64,000 bases of DNA from Aplectana chamaeleonis (taxonomy: Eukaryota > Nematoda > Chromadorea > Rhabditida > Cosmocercidae), in contig JAPDOI010000213.1 in NCBI GenBank assembly GCA_029168955.1, forward strand, positions 1,041,001 through 1,105,000, read 5' to 3'. Shown piece by piece: positions 27,901-38,320 of this stretch. The position numbers and the translations under genes are program-made. Position 1 is the stretch's first letter, and every line of letters begins with the position of its first letter. The notes beneath the pieces were generated by a model. It was not told the origin of the DNA. It searched no databases and saw nothing but the letters and a program-made list of their open reading frames with translations.

Positions 27901-28875
27901 CGGGATGGTGCCTATCACGGCCGGCCTTCAAAAGAGGCTCGTGGCCCAAAGCGCTAATTTTCCAGAGAGGCATACGACGCGCTTCTGAGCCAGAACTCAG
28001 GTTGCTGCAGTATCGTTAGTTCAATCATCCAAGTTTGCGGTATTTGACCACGACTGGCCGCTGCAGGCCCCGCTCAACCGCTGGCGGTCCCAGTTGGTGC
28101 CGGGCGCGCCGGCCGCGTTGCGTGTTGGCGTGCCGGCCGCGTCGCATGTCGTTGGGCCAGCCACGTCGCGCGCAGGTGCGTGTGTTTGTTTTTGGGGGAA
28201 AATGCACTCAGAGGGGCTTGTCGCCCGGGCAGGAAGCAGCTGCTCACCCACTACAGCCACTACCGCGCCCGCGGAGGCCTCTACAGCGGGCGAAGAAACT
28301 TTGGGTTTTGGGCTACACGGCCAATATCCCACTGGCGACACCGCCTTTTGAGCAGGGCGTGAAGCGGGTTATTGTCTGAGGCGAATCTGCAGGGAATATG
28401 TCGCTTCGGCTCCTGTCCGGCACCAGGGCGACAGGTTTCCAACTGATTCTCAGTAGAATGCAGGCAACTCATGCCAGAGTTCGAAGAGCAGTCTCTTCTT
28501 GGTACCGAGAAAGCCGATCTTTGTGATATTATTGCCAATTTTTGTATTGATTTTGCCACACAAAGATGAAATATACTTTTCCAACCCCCTCAAACTTGTC
28601 CAGATCAAAGTTATAAAATTTTAATTTCAGCCTTGCCAGCGTAAACTGTCTATTCACATTCCTGACGGATACATCAGCAGCGGAGAGGTTAGTTGTGTAG
28701 TCAACCCAGAATATGTTGAGCCCATTTTCATAACATCTTGAGGTTGTTCTCATTACATTTTTAATTCTGAAGTGTTTTTACTATTCAGGAACCAAAGAAG
28801 ATGTTCGACTTCGGCACATTCCAATTGGCCGGAAAGTACAAGGGAGAGACCAGGGATTGTCTTCATCGAGTCTGA
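24970..28875 (+). CDS. Transthyretin-like (TTL/TTR-52 type) secreted protein, 4 exons
   Basis: Exons: 24970-25117, 26844-26977, 28631-28687, 28789-28875. They total 426 nt (141 aa plus stop) with matching phases. Residues 1-18 are a signal peptide (MLALIFAFLISVPLASA). The mature part opens RTQSVGVRGVLICNDKPAA and VEVKLYDEDK, the conserved TTL start, followed by SPDELMASGKTDSRGHF, an IYHDCDDG block, PCQRKLSIHIPDGYI and a C-terminal DCLHRV. Four cysteines (LICND, HDCDD, PCQRK, DCLHR) match those that form disulphides in TTL proteins. These are secreted beta-sandwich proteins of a large nematode family; one member bridges apoptotic cells to a phagocyte receptor, but most roles are unknown. Introns of 1.7 kb each contain no clear element. 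Which ttr paralogue it matches is not decided. Confidence 0.95.
27740..27838. repeat. 51-bp direct tandem repeat, two copies
   Basis: The unit starts GACAAAAAGAAGCTCGACGC and ends CGCCCACTTTCCCAGACTCG. The second copy starts at 27791 with few changes. Confidence 0.85.
28018..28105 (+). other. SL1-like module (copy 3)
   Basis: 28018-28039 matches SL1 at 17 of 22 positions and keeps a following GTA. Beyond the leader it aligns with the 23363 copy (GGTATTTGACC versus GGTACTTGAACC, and CAACCGCTGGCGG versus CTACCGCTGGCGG). The similarity starts within a few bases of the leader. Confidence 0.4.
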
Positions 28876-28908
28876 GCCGATTTATCTGTTTTGTGTTTAG
28901 AAAGAATG

Positions 28909-28914
28909 TATAAA
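28909..28914 (+). promoter_or_regulatory. Possible variant polyadenylation signal (TATAAA) of the TTL gene
   Basis: 34 bases after the stop codon at 28873-28875. No canonical AATAAA is seen nearby; TATAAA is a less common nematode variant. Confidence 0.35.
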
Positions 28915-29778
28915 GATTGTATGTGTTCGAAATCCGGCGTGGCCCATTTTCGTCAGAAGCGCGCGGGCGTATAACGAACTCAAGAACGAATGAACTCAAG
29001 GTACAGCGACAATCAAAATCAACAAACGAAAGATTTCTGTCATTTCCCTGAAATTTTCAAACGTGTTCAACTAGCAACTTCTTCGCTTTCTTCCCGATAA
29101 AATTAGTTATGTAGGGGGAAAACCAGATCCGTACAATACATGCGACCTGGTAATTCAGCTCCAATACCTTCCGTGTACCCGTGAAAACCCCATTTCAGCA
29201 GCGCGTGTAATAGTTTTCTTTTTCTATTTCGGAAAAAAATTCAAAAAAAGCCGTTCGAACTTTCTCGAATGGGTAATTGGGGACTGTACCTACAGAGCTC
29301 GTAAGTTTGAGCTCTTAACTTTATTTTTTACTATTACTCGGGCAGCTAAAATGGGGCATTCACGAGTGCTCGGATGCGATACCAGCACTACGGTTTGTAA
29401 AAACGCGGGCCATTCGCAAAACTTGGCAAGAAAACGTCCTATGCTGATAACTTTTTTGTACGGAGAATTTTTCAAATTCTGATAACAGTGTATTACTCAC
29501 AGCTTAAATCTCTTCCTAATGGTATGCTTCAGGGACGAAGTTTCTTTAAATCGCTATGTATTTGAAGGAGATCGTATTTGCGATCGTTTCTCAAAAACAT
29601 CGCGCGCGGCAAATAAAATTGTTAGAAACCCACAAACAAACAACAAAACGATATTGGAGATTACTGAAAACCTGAGTAACGTAAGTTACCCATAATCAGG
29701 AAAACCGTATGCGAGCACCGTGACGAGCACTATTTAGCAGTAGAGCAGATAAACATTCCGTACCTCCTCTGTCAACAT
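28915..29778. other. Intergenic, nothing recognised
   Basis: AT-rich sequence downstream of the TTL gene. No exon, RNA gene or paired terminal repeat was found. Confidence 0.4.
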
Positions 29779-30497
29779 GTAGCTACTACCTAGATGCCTC
29801 CGAGGGCGCAGCCTGAAACGCCGGCCATTCCATGTAGCGGTAAATTACGGGTTTTGGCTACGATAGCTAAAACCCGCATATTCTTGTGTCGAGGCTACAA
29901 GGGTGCAAATTCTGCGCGTATTCTACGTAAAAACGAAGGCTAAATTCGAAACATTGATCTCTGTGAATTAAACCCTTATATTCTCGCTATAATTTCGTAG
30001 CGAGAATCTATGGATTTAGCAACAGCCTGTGTTGAAATGCAATCTCAAACCCGCGCTGGCTACGTGGAACGCAGGGATGCCGTTTGAACAGTGTTAGCTC
30101 AGCCATCTCACACGACAATCGGTGGCTGGTCGTTGAGGGTGATCCCGTATCGCTCTCTGGAAGACCTTGCTAGGGATCATTGTGGCCGCTGGGATGCTGC
30201 TGGCTGTGGGAAAGAAACGGCGATGCGCTCGATCGCAGCGGGGATCGCCTTTCTAGTACGGATGAGGACTGGGTGGGTCGCTCGACCGAGTGCTGTAACG
30301 AGAATTTACGTAGAATATGCGGGTGCCGTAGCGAGAAATTACGTAGAATATGCGGGCGCTGTAGCTAAAATTTCACTAACGGAGGCTGAACTTTCCGTAA
30401 TTCACGTAAATTCGCGTGTCAAAATTAGACTAGATGCCTCCGAAACCCTGGCCATATCTGGTTTGGTTTCCGTGTGAGGCATCTATGTAGCTACGCA
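29779..30497. mobile_element. TIR element with GTAGCTAC / TAGATGCCTC ends
   Basis: The left end (GTAGCTACTACCTAGATGCC) and right end (GAGGCATCTATGTAGCTACG) are inverted. Inside, AATTACGTAGAATATGCGGG is tandemly repeated near 30303-30365 and appears inverted near 29916. No transposase is seen. Confidence 0.6.
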
Positions 30498-31164
30498 TTG
30501 GCGGAGTCACCAATCTCAAGGAGAGAAGGCTTACGACACACATAAGGTGCGTCCGAATCAGGCATGTGCGAAAAACTTAGAAACCGAAAAAACCGGAAAA
30601 CGAAAAATTATCGGTTTTGAATTCGACAAATTCCAAAAAAACCGAAAAAAATTGTCTTTTGAAACGTCATATTTTCGTAATTACATGTCTTTGATTGGAA
30701 AAACAAGGCGAAAAGCTTCGAATAATGGCAGAATCATGTTTTCTTAGTGAAACCAAAGCATACGCAATCAACGTATCAATGTGAGCAATTTTACCCTTGT
30801 TGCAGTGTTGAATCCTGACAAAATTGCAGCGCTGAACACCCTCTAAAAGTCTTATTGTGAACTTTTTGTTTGAAACTGCGGTAGTTCTCTGGACAATCAT
30901 GTCCACGTTTTTTCGAGTTTATTTTTTTTATCAAAACTGTGGGCTCGAATGTCGTCCTTAACTTTATGAAAAAGACCGAATTCGCAGAAGTTGAAAATCG
31001 TGGGCAAGTCACAGATCAAAACGGAGCAAATGTTGCACAGAGACGAACATCAATAGTTCTTGATGTATAGCACGAATTTCTTGCGCTGTCATGCTGAATT
31101 TCTGTGTGAGTGGTCGCGTCGAGGTCAGCACTGACCAGTAGCTCAGTCTCGGCGCTATTAGACG

Positions 31165-31619
31165 TTAAAGACAGTGTTCACGATCAATCTCATTCTCGAG
31201 GTTTCAGTGCGAAACACTGAGTTGGCAGATGCTGGAGAGGATAGGGTCGAAGAGAACAACGAAAACGAGCCAAGAATCAATAAAATTGGCTTTGAAAGCT
31301 ATCCCGGTGCGCCTACCCATCCCGGTCCGCCCCCGTTCGGACGAGCTTGTGGCGCCGCACACGTTTCGATGGCAAATTACCGAGCAACTCTGCCGCGTCC
31401 AGCCTGGTCGATTCGCGCAGATTTCTCGATTGTCGCGCGTTTGCGGAAATCAGCTGGACCCAGTATTCTCGTTCACGCGCTGAACGTTGGAAGCCGTTAT
31501 TTTACCTTATTCTAAGCGTTTTTCTTCGCTGTTTCTTCACTATTAGTTACCTCACAACCAAAAAATCCCATTTTTGGGTCAAACTCGAGTGCGATATTCA
31601 TCGTGAACACTGCCTTTAA
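31165..31619. mobile_element. TTAAAGGCAGTGTTCACG-type TIR element (copy 1)
   Basis: TTAAAGACAGTGTTCACGAT at the left is mirrored by TTCATCGTGAACACTGCCTT at the right. About 455 bp, non-coding. Other copies are at 37016, 37359, 57070 and 58301. Confidence 0.72.
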
Positions 31620-32449
31620 TGGCCGCGACGCAACCACACGCATTGAGTCGTGGTGTCTACACAGGGTATAGGTTCAAGCACTTTTGCTGGACGGAACTAT
31701 ACATGATGCCGCTCGCCCAAGAATGTTTTCATTCGCAGTTTTTTTATATGGATCGATAGTGGGAGCAGAAAAATTTGGCTTGGCTCCCGCTTGAAAATTA
31801 TGGGCCTCCAAAGAGCAATTCTCGACGTGTTTTTCATGACAATCTTAAACGAAAACGAAATTCCTGAGCTCGAAGCAGTGTTCATAATATATTTCTATTT
31901 TGATGTCTCAACCGTTTACGGAAGGTCTGGTGCCCTATACAGCAAGGCATGCTTGAAGAGAACGTGAAAATCGTGTTTTTGTGCTAAACGAGAGCCCGTT
32001 TTTGCTTGCACCGCTATGATGGATGTTGCCTATAAATGCAATCAAGCGGTTGAGCTCGTTTATCAGTACTTCCTTGACTTGATTACTTCATGTTATCACA
32101 ACCTCGAGGGTCTAGGGAACGCAAAGGGGACATGAGGCGTTTATTTTGCTAATCCTAGCTCTTTCTGAACCGCTTTTACGACACTGAGAGCATAGAATTC
32201 TTCTCGCCTATCATTTTGCGACGAACAGTCTTTGAGAATGATTATCGTGAACGCTGCCTTGAAAGTACCGATGCAGGTTATCAGCTATGCGGCATCGATT
32301 AGCGTTTTTATTTAGATTGGTGATGGTTCCGCCTGTCGAATTTCATATTTTTTGTTCTATGGAGGATTATTCCTGAAAGTTATGGCCATGCTCAAAAGAT
32401 GCGCCGTAGTCGTTTTAGTCTGCTGACAAACAGGAAATCCAAGAAATTT

Positions 32450-33165
32450 AGACCCAGTCAGTCTAATATTTTATCGAAAGTGATGTAGTAGAAGGAACCG
32501 TTTTGCAAGAGGCAGATCATATGTTTGCTCTTACGCGAAATGATTCTGGCAAGGGAATGACAATTTTTAGGGCTTTCGAAAAATTTGTCTCGGAATGAGC
32601 TTAAAACTTGTTTCGGGGGGTCGGGGTTGTTTTTGGTGCTGATTACGAACCTGGGGCCCATTTGTCAATATTTCAAAAATACGTCCGATTTGGTCCGAAG
32701 CTTCAAAATGGGGGAAATTTCGCTGCCCAAACGCGACTTTTGACGATTTCGAGAATCCTACGATCAAATCGCCTCAAAACTTTTACATAGGGGCTATTCG
32801 GGCTGCCTAATACGAAACTGCAACCCGTTTAACGATTCTCGATATATCACGGTAGGTTACGGCGGGTATACGGTAGCTCGGTCAAAGTCTCAGATTTAAC
32901 TCAAAATTTCACTGTGGGTGTTACATATCTGGGACGCCGAACACGAATTTGAGGTCCATTTTTCGATTTCCGAAACTTTAAGGCAGGTATCGCCTGTTAA
33001 AAGGCATTATGCCTACCTTAACCTACAGTAACCCTGTCTGGCCCGAAATAAAACCCAGATTCCGATTCAGCGCCCTAAACAGTTGAAAGTTTTTAGCCGA
33101 ATCCGAAATAAATTTTCTGAACGCCCCGCAAATTCAATGATGGGTAAGTACCCTTACTTTTTTTG
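32450..33165. repeat. TACGGTAG-type dispersed repeat (copy 3)
   Basis: Shows CACGGTAGGTTACGGCGGG, GACGCCGAACACGAATTTG and AGATTCCGATTCAGCG phrases of the family, partly in both orientations. Confidence 0.55.
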
Positions 33166-33482
33166 AGCATTCAGAATGCCATTTTTCTTAGACATTTAGC
33201 CAATTTCAAGCACGGGCCTCTCAAAGACCTACAGCAACGACAACGTGATTTTCCAAATCGCCACCGGAAGGTAGCAAGCCTCCCTTGTGAAATCAAATGA
33301 AAGACAAGTGCAAACTTGCTGCAGACGTCTGTAGGCACCAAAGAATCCACTGCAAGTCGCATCAGAACCACAACTTTCAGACCGAAAAAAACCGAAGAAA
33401 TTTTGAACTTTTTAGTTTTTTCGATATTGATTTTTTTCGCCAAAAAGGGCGAAAACCGAAAAAACGAAAAACGCACACCCCT

Positions 33483-33780
33483 GGTCCGAATGAGAATGGC
33501 GGCCCATGCGGCCGGCGCGCTTGGCAGGCGGCCGTCGCGTTCGCAGCTCTCGGACGAGCATGCGAAAAGTCCTCACCGCCATCGACTATGTACTAAGGGG
33601 GCCGGCGCCGGCTGGCAGCAAACACTGCGTCGATAAATCAGCTCTGTAGACGGGGGGAGAGGGGACGGCCGTCGTAGAAATCCAACACTCGTCCGAGGGC
33701 GGCACATGCGACGGCCGCCTGCCAAGCACGCCGGCCGCGTGGGCCGCCATTCTCATTCGGGCACACTTTAGAACCAACTT
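33483..33780. repeat. GC-rich inverted repeat
   Basis: CCGAATGAGAATGGCGGCCC at the left is mirrored by GGGCCGCCATTCTCATTCGG near 33742. The arms run about 75-90 bp (GGCAGGCGGCCGTCGC and its inverse) around a unique centre of about 110 bp. Confidence 0.72.
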
Positions 33781-34149
33781 GCTCGTCCGCAGTCCGGGCG
33801 AAGGAAGCAGCGGGACGGTCGGTCATGGCAAAATATAGAAGTTATAAGGAGATTTTGACTGATAAACCCGATAAGCATAATTTCAACCGGCTTAAAATGA
33901 GTGACCTAAGCTATCTGTGCAAATGCGCCAAACCACAATCGAAGAGAAAAAAATAGCTCAGAAAAGCCGGAACTGGCAAAAAACTAAAGTTCGACAAATA
34001 TCGAAAAAACGTGAAAAGTCGCCAAATCACAAGGCTAAAGGAGGCAAGGTGCAAACTGCACAATTCCAAACACAGACTAATCCAGCGAAAACAAACAGGA
34101 GAGCAAGGCTAAGAGCGGAAAGCTTCTGTAAAAGCCAATGGAGCGCAAA

Positions 34150-34559
34150 AACGGATGAACTGAATGCGGAATAGATGCTGGACCACCTTGTGTGACCTTT
34201 GATCGAGCCACGTACGGCCTCATCGACTGAGGGTTTGCCCATCGACCTCTGCGTTGAACCATCACCGCTAGCGTGCCTTGCTCCACAGCGCGTGGTGTGC
34301 CCTTCCTTCTGAATGCATGTGGCGTGAGTGGAGAAATGTTGGCCGCCTCGCATATCTTCTTGATTTCCGCGTTGGCAGCACCTAACGACCATGATCCCTC
34401 GTTCGCTAAAGCCAGCACTAGTGTTCTAATCATGGCACGGAGTCGACGTCTCAGCACTTGGCCCAACTGGGGTTCCTTTATCAGGAACACGCTCGCACCC
34501 ATGCCACAGTGATCAGTCTCCGACTTCTGCAAAGAGATATTAACAACACATGGAAACAA
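34150..34559 (-). pseudogene. Tyrosine-recombinase C-terminal fragment (DIRS/PAT- or Crypton-like retroelement relic)
   Basis: The minus-strand frame from 34559 reads into a C-terminal tyrosine-recombinase pattern: HAFRR at residues 81-85 (the HxxR pair), GRW at 105-107 (the H/W position) and a candidate nucleophile Tyr in MRPYVAR at residue 116. This order and spacing fit the family. The N-terminal catalytic Arg and the RT/RNase H expected of a DIRS or PAT element are absent, so this is a remnant. Nematode genomes are known to carry PAT-type elements; a Crypton or another YR element remains possible. Confidence 0.55.
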
Positions 34560-34589
34560 GGTATGGAAACACTAGAACCCCTAATCCAT

Positions 34590-35090
34590 ATGACCTCAAC
34601 TCATATCTAAACAAGGACTTTGCTACCCACTGGTCTATCCCCATCGCGAAGAAAGTCAAGTTGCGCGTCCTTTTATCCGCTATTCGCCCTATCATAATGT
34701 ACAGATCGGAGACGTGGGCAGCCCGAAGACGCAGATGGGAAGGTTAGATTGCACGTAAAGGCGGCTGTTTAGGCGTTTGCTTGGATATTTCTGGCAGTGG
34801 ATGTGCCACAGCGAAGACCTCTTCGAGGAAATCGACGCCTCACATCAAAGTTTGACACAAGGGAGGCGCCAACATCGCGCGACACCATCTCAAGAAATAA
34901 CGCAAGATCGACTTCTTTTGTTTGAGCATATTCTAGGGAGGCGGCCAGGGCGTCCTGTTCAACATGCTCTAATGATGCTCCCGAGTACTGTCTAGAAACG
35001 GTTGTGGAAGTTTTGGACGGATGTAGCGGAGAAAGATTTGAAATCACTGGGCATAATTGTTCGGCGTGAAGGTGTGATGTACGACAGAGG
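34590..35090 (+). pseudogene. LINE reverse transcriptase 3' fragment (non-LTR retrotransposon relic)
   Basis: Frames joined by shifts encode the tail typical of many LINE polyproteins: KVKLRVLLSAIRPIIMYRSE plus TWAARR, then LLGYFWQWMCHSEDLFEEID, LLFEHILGRRPGRPVQHAL, and finally KFWTDVAEKDLKSLGI. A stop near 34746 and one near 34993 plus frame changes make it inactive. The polymerase domain and endonuclease are missing, as expected of a 5'-truncated insertion. Confidence 0.72.
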
Positions 35091-35879
35091 GATGAGGTTG
35101 GAACCGTCGAGGTCCGGTTTGGTGGGGGGATCGGACCTTCGACCAATCAAGAATCGAGATGCCCTTCTATCAGGGGTGGGGGGGGGGTTCCGAAAGCCAT
35201 ATCGTTAGTATATAATATAACGGTAAACTAAGACGGCAAAATAAGATCACAGTAAGAGGTCAAAATAACACAGGAAATCATACTTAGAGCGCGAAATGAG
35301 ACAGGAGATCAAGAAAGAAACTGAATAGTGAGAAACAACTGCGAAAAACAAATGAAGCCGGATATAAAATGGAGATGTGGAAATGAGGCAGAAACTCATC
35401 AGAAGAGGTGACAATTCACTGGTGGAGAGAGCATGCAAGACAATAGACGGCAGTAGCAGGGCCATCGTTTATGCTTCCGAGATGGAAGCGGAATCGCGGC
35501 TAGGTGAAGTGTGTCACCAAAGTGCTCTTGGATATGTCAGCAGCAGTGGTGTTGAGTATTCACTGTCATGAAAGTCATTACAAGCGGACTATCCTGTCAA
35601 CGAAATGACACAGATGTTCCAGAAATTCGTATTTTGAGATGCATTTTTAGTCGATTTAGGGTCCACAGGATTGATCCCGCCAAAGGTCAAAAATTCCGCA
35701 ATCCTGGGAAACGGTGGATAGCTGACTGTTTGAGAAGAACATTTTCCACCATTATATCTATTGCAATTTACCCACGAAATTGAGTCGTTAGACAGTTTTC
35801 AAGATGCGAGATCGGCTGAAGCATGAGATTTATCACGCCCTTAAGGCCCATAGAAGCAGTTTCACGGAAACTACAGTTA

Positions 35880-36720
35880 GAATATGGCTGTCCGCATGTA
35901 AAAACGTACCCAAAATTTCATGGGAGTGGCTTCAAGTCTAAGAGCGCTACATAAGGTGAGCAAAGCTTGTTTTATGCCCTGAGGGCAAATAGGTGCGGTT
36001 TCGGGCACGAAAACCACATTTAGTAATTGACTGTCTCGACATGAAAGCACCGAGGCGAGACGTGAGACTGAGACGCACCCAAAATTTCATGGACGCAGCT
36101 TTAAGACAAACAGCGCTACGTGGGATGAGGTCCATTAAAAAATCGATTGCTGTGGAATATTTACTACTAGTACTTATCCAAATTTAAATTAGGGAGTTTC
36201 GCGTTACTAAAACGTGCGGAAATGGCAATCGACTGCATCACACCTAAAAGGGTAGTTCTGCACGCTAAAACTCCCTAATCAAAAATTCGATAAATGTAAA
36301 TATTTCACAGGATTTTTCCATGGACCCCAACCTATGTAGCGCTGTTCGGCTTGAAGCTGCGTCCATGAAAATTTAGGTGCGTTTTCACATCAGGACAGCC
36401 GATTATTAAATGTATTTGCGTGCCCGAAACTACACCTATGTGCATAAAAATAGGCTTCGCCTACCTTATGTAGCACCCCTCAACCTTAGGCTGCGTTCAT
36501 GAAAAATCGGGTACGCTTTCACAAGCGGGTAGTCGTGCTCTGAATGTAGATTCCGTGACCGACGATGCTTTTTATGTGGCTTCATGGCATGAAAACAGGC
36601 TCCGCCCACCTTGTGCAGAGCTCTTCGGCTTCAAGCTGCATTTGTGAAGTTTTGGGTACGTCTTCACATGTGGACAGCCATAAATGAGGAACGACATGCG
36701 GATTTTCTCGCAAGGGGGGA
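35880..36720. repeat. Complex direct and inverted repeat cluster
   Basis: The phrase CCCAAAATTTCATGG...GCTTCAAG...AGCGCTAC recurs in direct orientation near 35915 and 36078, and inverted near 36330-36380, 36470-36520 and 36610-36650. The arms meet near 36190-36300 (AATTAGGGAGTTTC...GAAACTCCCTAAT type). Confidence 0.55.
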
Positions 36721-37015
36721 GCTGAGCGAATCGCCTGATTCAGGGGGGGGGGGAGTTGGATCAAAGTTGGATTGTATCACACCGTAGCGTGCTCGGCACT
36801 GAAAGGCAATTCAGGCGCGATGTTTCACTTCGCAGGAAACAGAATAACTACCGATGAACGGATTGTGCTTAGATTGTATCTAAAGACCGTGAGAAATCAA
36901 GACGGCCGACTACTATGACGGCACACCTCTTCGAAGATGTGGACTCACCGCGTCAGGCGGAAGTCAGCCGATTAAGTCAATGTAAATAAGTCAAGGTTGT
37001 TAAGTGAGCTCAAAG

Positions 37016-37361
37016 GCTGAAAACAGTGTTCACGATAAAAACCATGTCTGATTTTTTGGTGGAGGTCGGCAGCTGCGGGGCCTAGAGCAACCCTAACGTT
37101 GAAAAAACTAAGAAAAATGAGCTCGGAACGGCTTCCTACGGCCCCAACATTGGACACCCGTCAGCTCTTCACACCCCAGATGCACTTTCCACGCCCACCA
37201 ACGTGCTTCCCATGCTTACCTAGCTCAATCTTTGAGGGACCATAACTCCGTTCTTGAAAGGTCTTGTACGATTTTAAAACAACATTGGAATCAGCATGGA
37301 ACCGTCTTCAAGATAGGTGGAGAAACAAAAAAAGGACTTCTTGCGTGAACAGTGCCTTTAA
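37016..37361. mobile_element. TTAAAGGCAGTGTTCACG-type TIR element (copy 2)
   Basis: AACAGTGTTCACGATAAAAA at the left, GCGTGAACAGTGCCTTTAAA at the right. The interior shares GACCATAACTCCGTTCTTG and GGAATCAGCATGG with the elements near 57.6 and 58.6 kb. Confidence 0.68.
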
Positions 37362-37911
37362 AGGCATCGTACGCGCTGAAAACCACTCACCGTTTTTTCG
37401 GTTTGAATGATTCTCTGGGCCACATAAGAACGTAGACAGAGTTTGTTCGATTAAAAACGCCTTTTTGTGAAGATAAATGAGGTCGAATGTCTAAAATTCC
37501 GTCAAAAGAGGCCGGCCCTCCGTCAGTCATCTGGCACAATTTGCTGTCCGTCATCCTAATTGTAAGTGATCAACATTTTATACAGTACAACTGAGGCGAA
37601 GTTGATAGAATATACTATACAATTACGTAAAAAATGACTTTTCTACACACATCGATTAACCTTTCCTCCTCCATAGATTTATTGAAGGAAAGATAAACTT
37701 CATTTGATCGTGAGATCGTTGGTCAAATCAGCGATCTCTAGCGATCGAATCTTCCTTTCTCAAAAGTCGATTGAGATATTTTCGGTTTGAAAAAAGGGTT
37801 CCCAGTGATTTTTTTTGCGGTTTTTTCAACGTAGCTGATATATAGGGTACAGGATCTCTCATTATATATAGAAAACTAGAAAACGAAATTCATCGTGAAC
37901 GATGCCTTTAA
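37359..37911. mobile_element. TTAAAGGCA-type TIR element (copy 3), abutting copy 2
   Basis: Begins TTAAAGGCATCGTACGCGCT and ends CATCGTGAACGATGCCTTTA. Its first bases are the last bases of the preceding element, so the two share or duplicate a TTTAAA target. Confidence 0.6.
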
Positions 37912-38320
37912 GGGCATTATATCTACTGTTATTACCTCTCGGAATATAAGTCTCGGAATATAGTGAAACTGACCCCAGATTCGCGTTCGGGGCCCCGAAT
38001 AACCTCTACAAAACAGTTTTGAGCCCAATCCGCCGAAACATTGCCGAATACCCTAAGATATCCAAGCCACGAAATCCGAAAAACTCCGCTATTTCGATTC
38101 CTAATCGAACTCCATAGCGATACTCACTAGGCAAACGACAAGCAAACGGCAAAAATACAGCTGTGTACATCTACATTATGGAATATTCACTCCTTTTTCC
38201 CCTCGTCATAGAAAATATGAGTCATTTCGGCACAAAGCTGAACAAACACCGTATACACATCCCCTAATCTGATTCTGTGATGGAGACGAGACAGCGGCGA
38301 TTGTGCATCTCTCTGTTGTA

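Larger units (their letters stand above)
27400..28520. mobile_element. CCGCGAAA-type element with internal insertion, in TTL intron 2
   Basis: 27410-27660 (CCGCGAAA units, then GGCTCAGTAGATAACGCG and TTGGCATG) and 28385-28480 (TGTCGCTTCGGCTCCTGTCC, CAGGTTTCCAACTG) align in order with 45405-45850, where they are nearly contiguous. The extra 0.7 kb here includes a 51-bp tandem duplication at 27740-27838 and an SL1-like module at 28018. The sense-strand exon at 28631 lies just outside. Confidence 0.5.
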
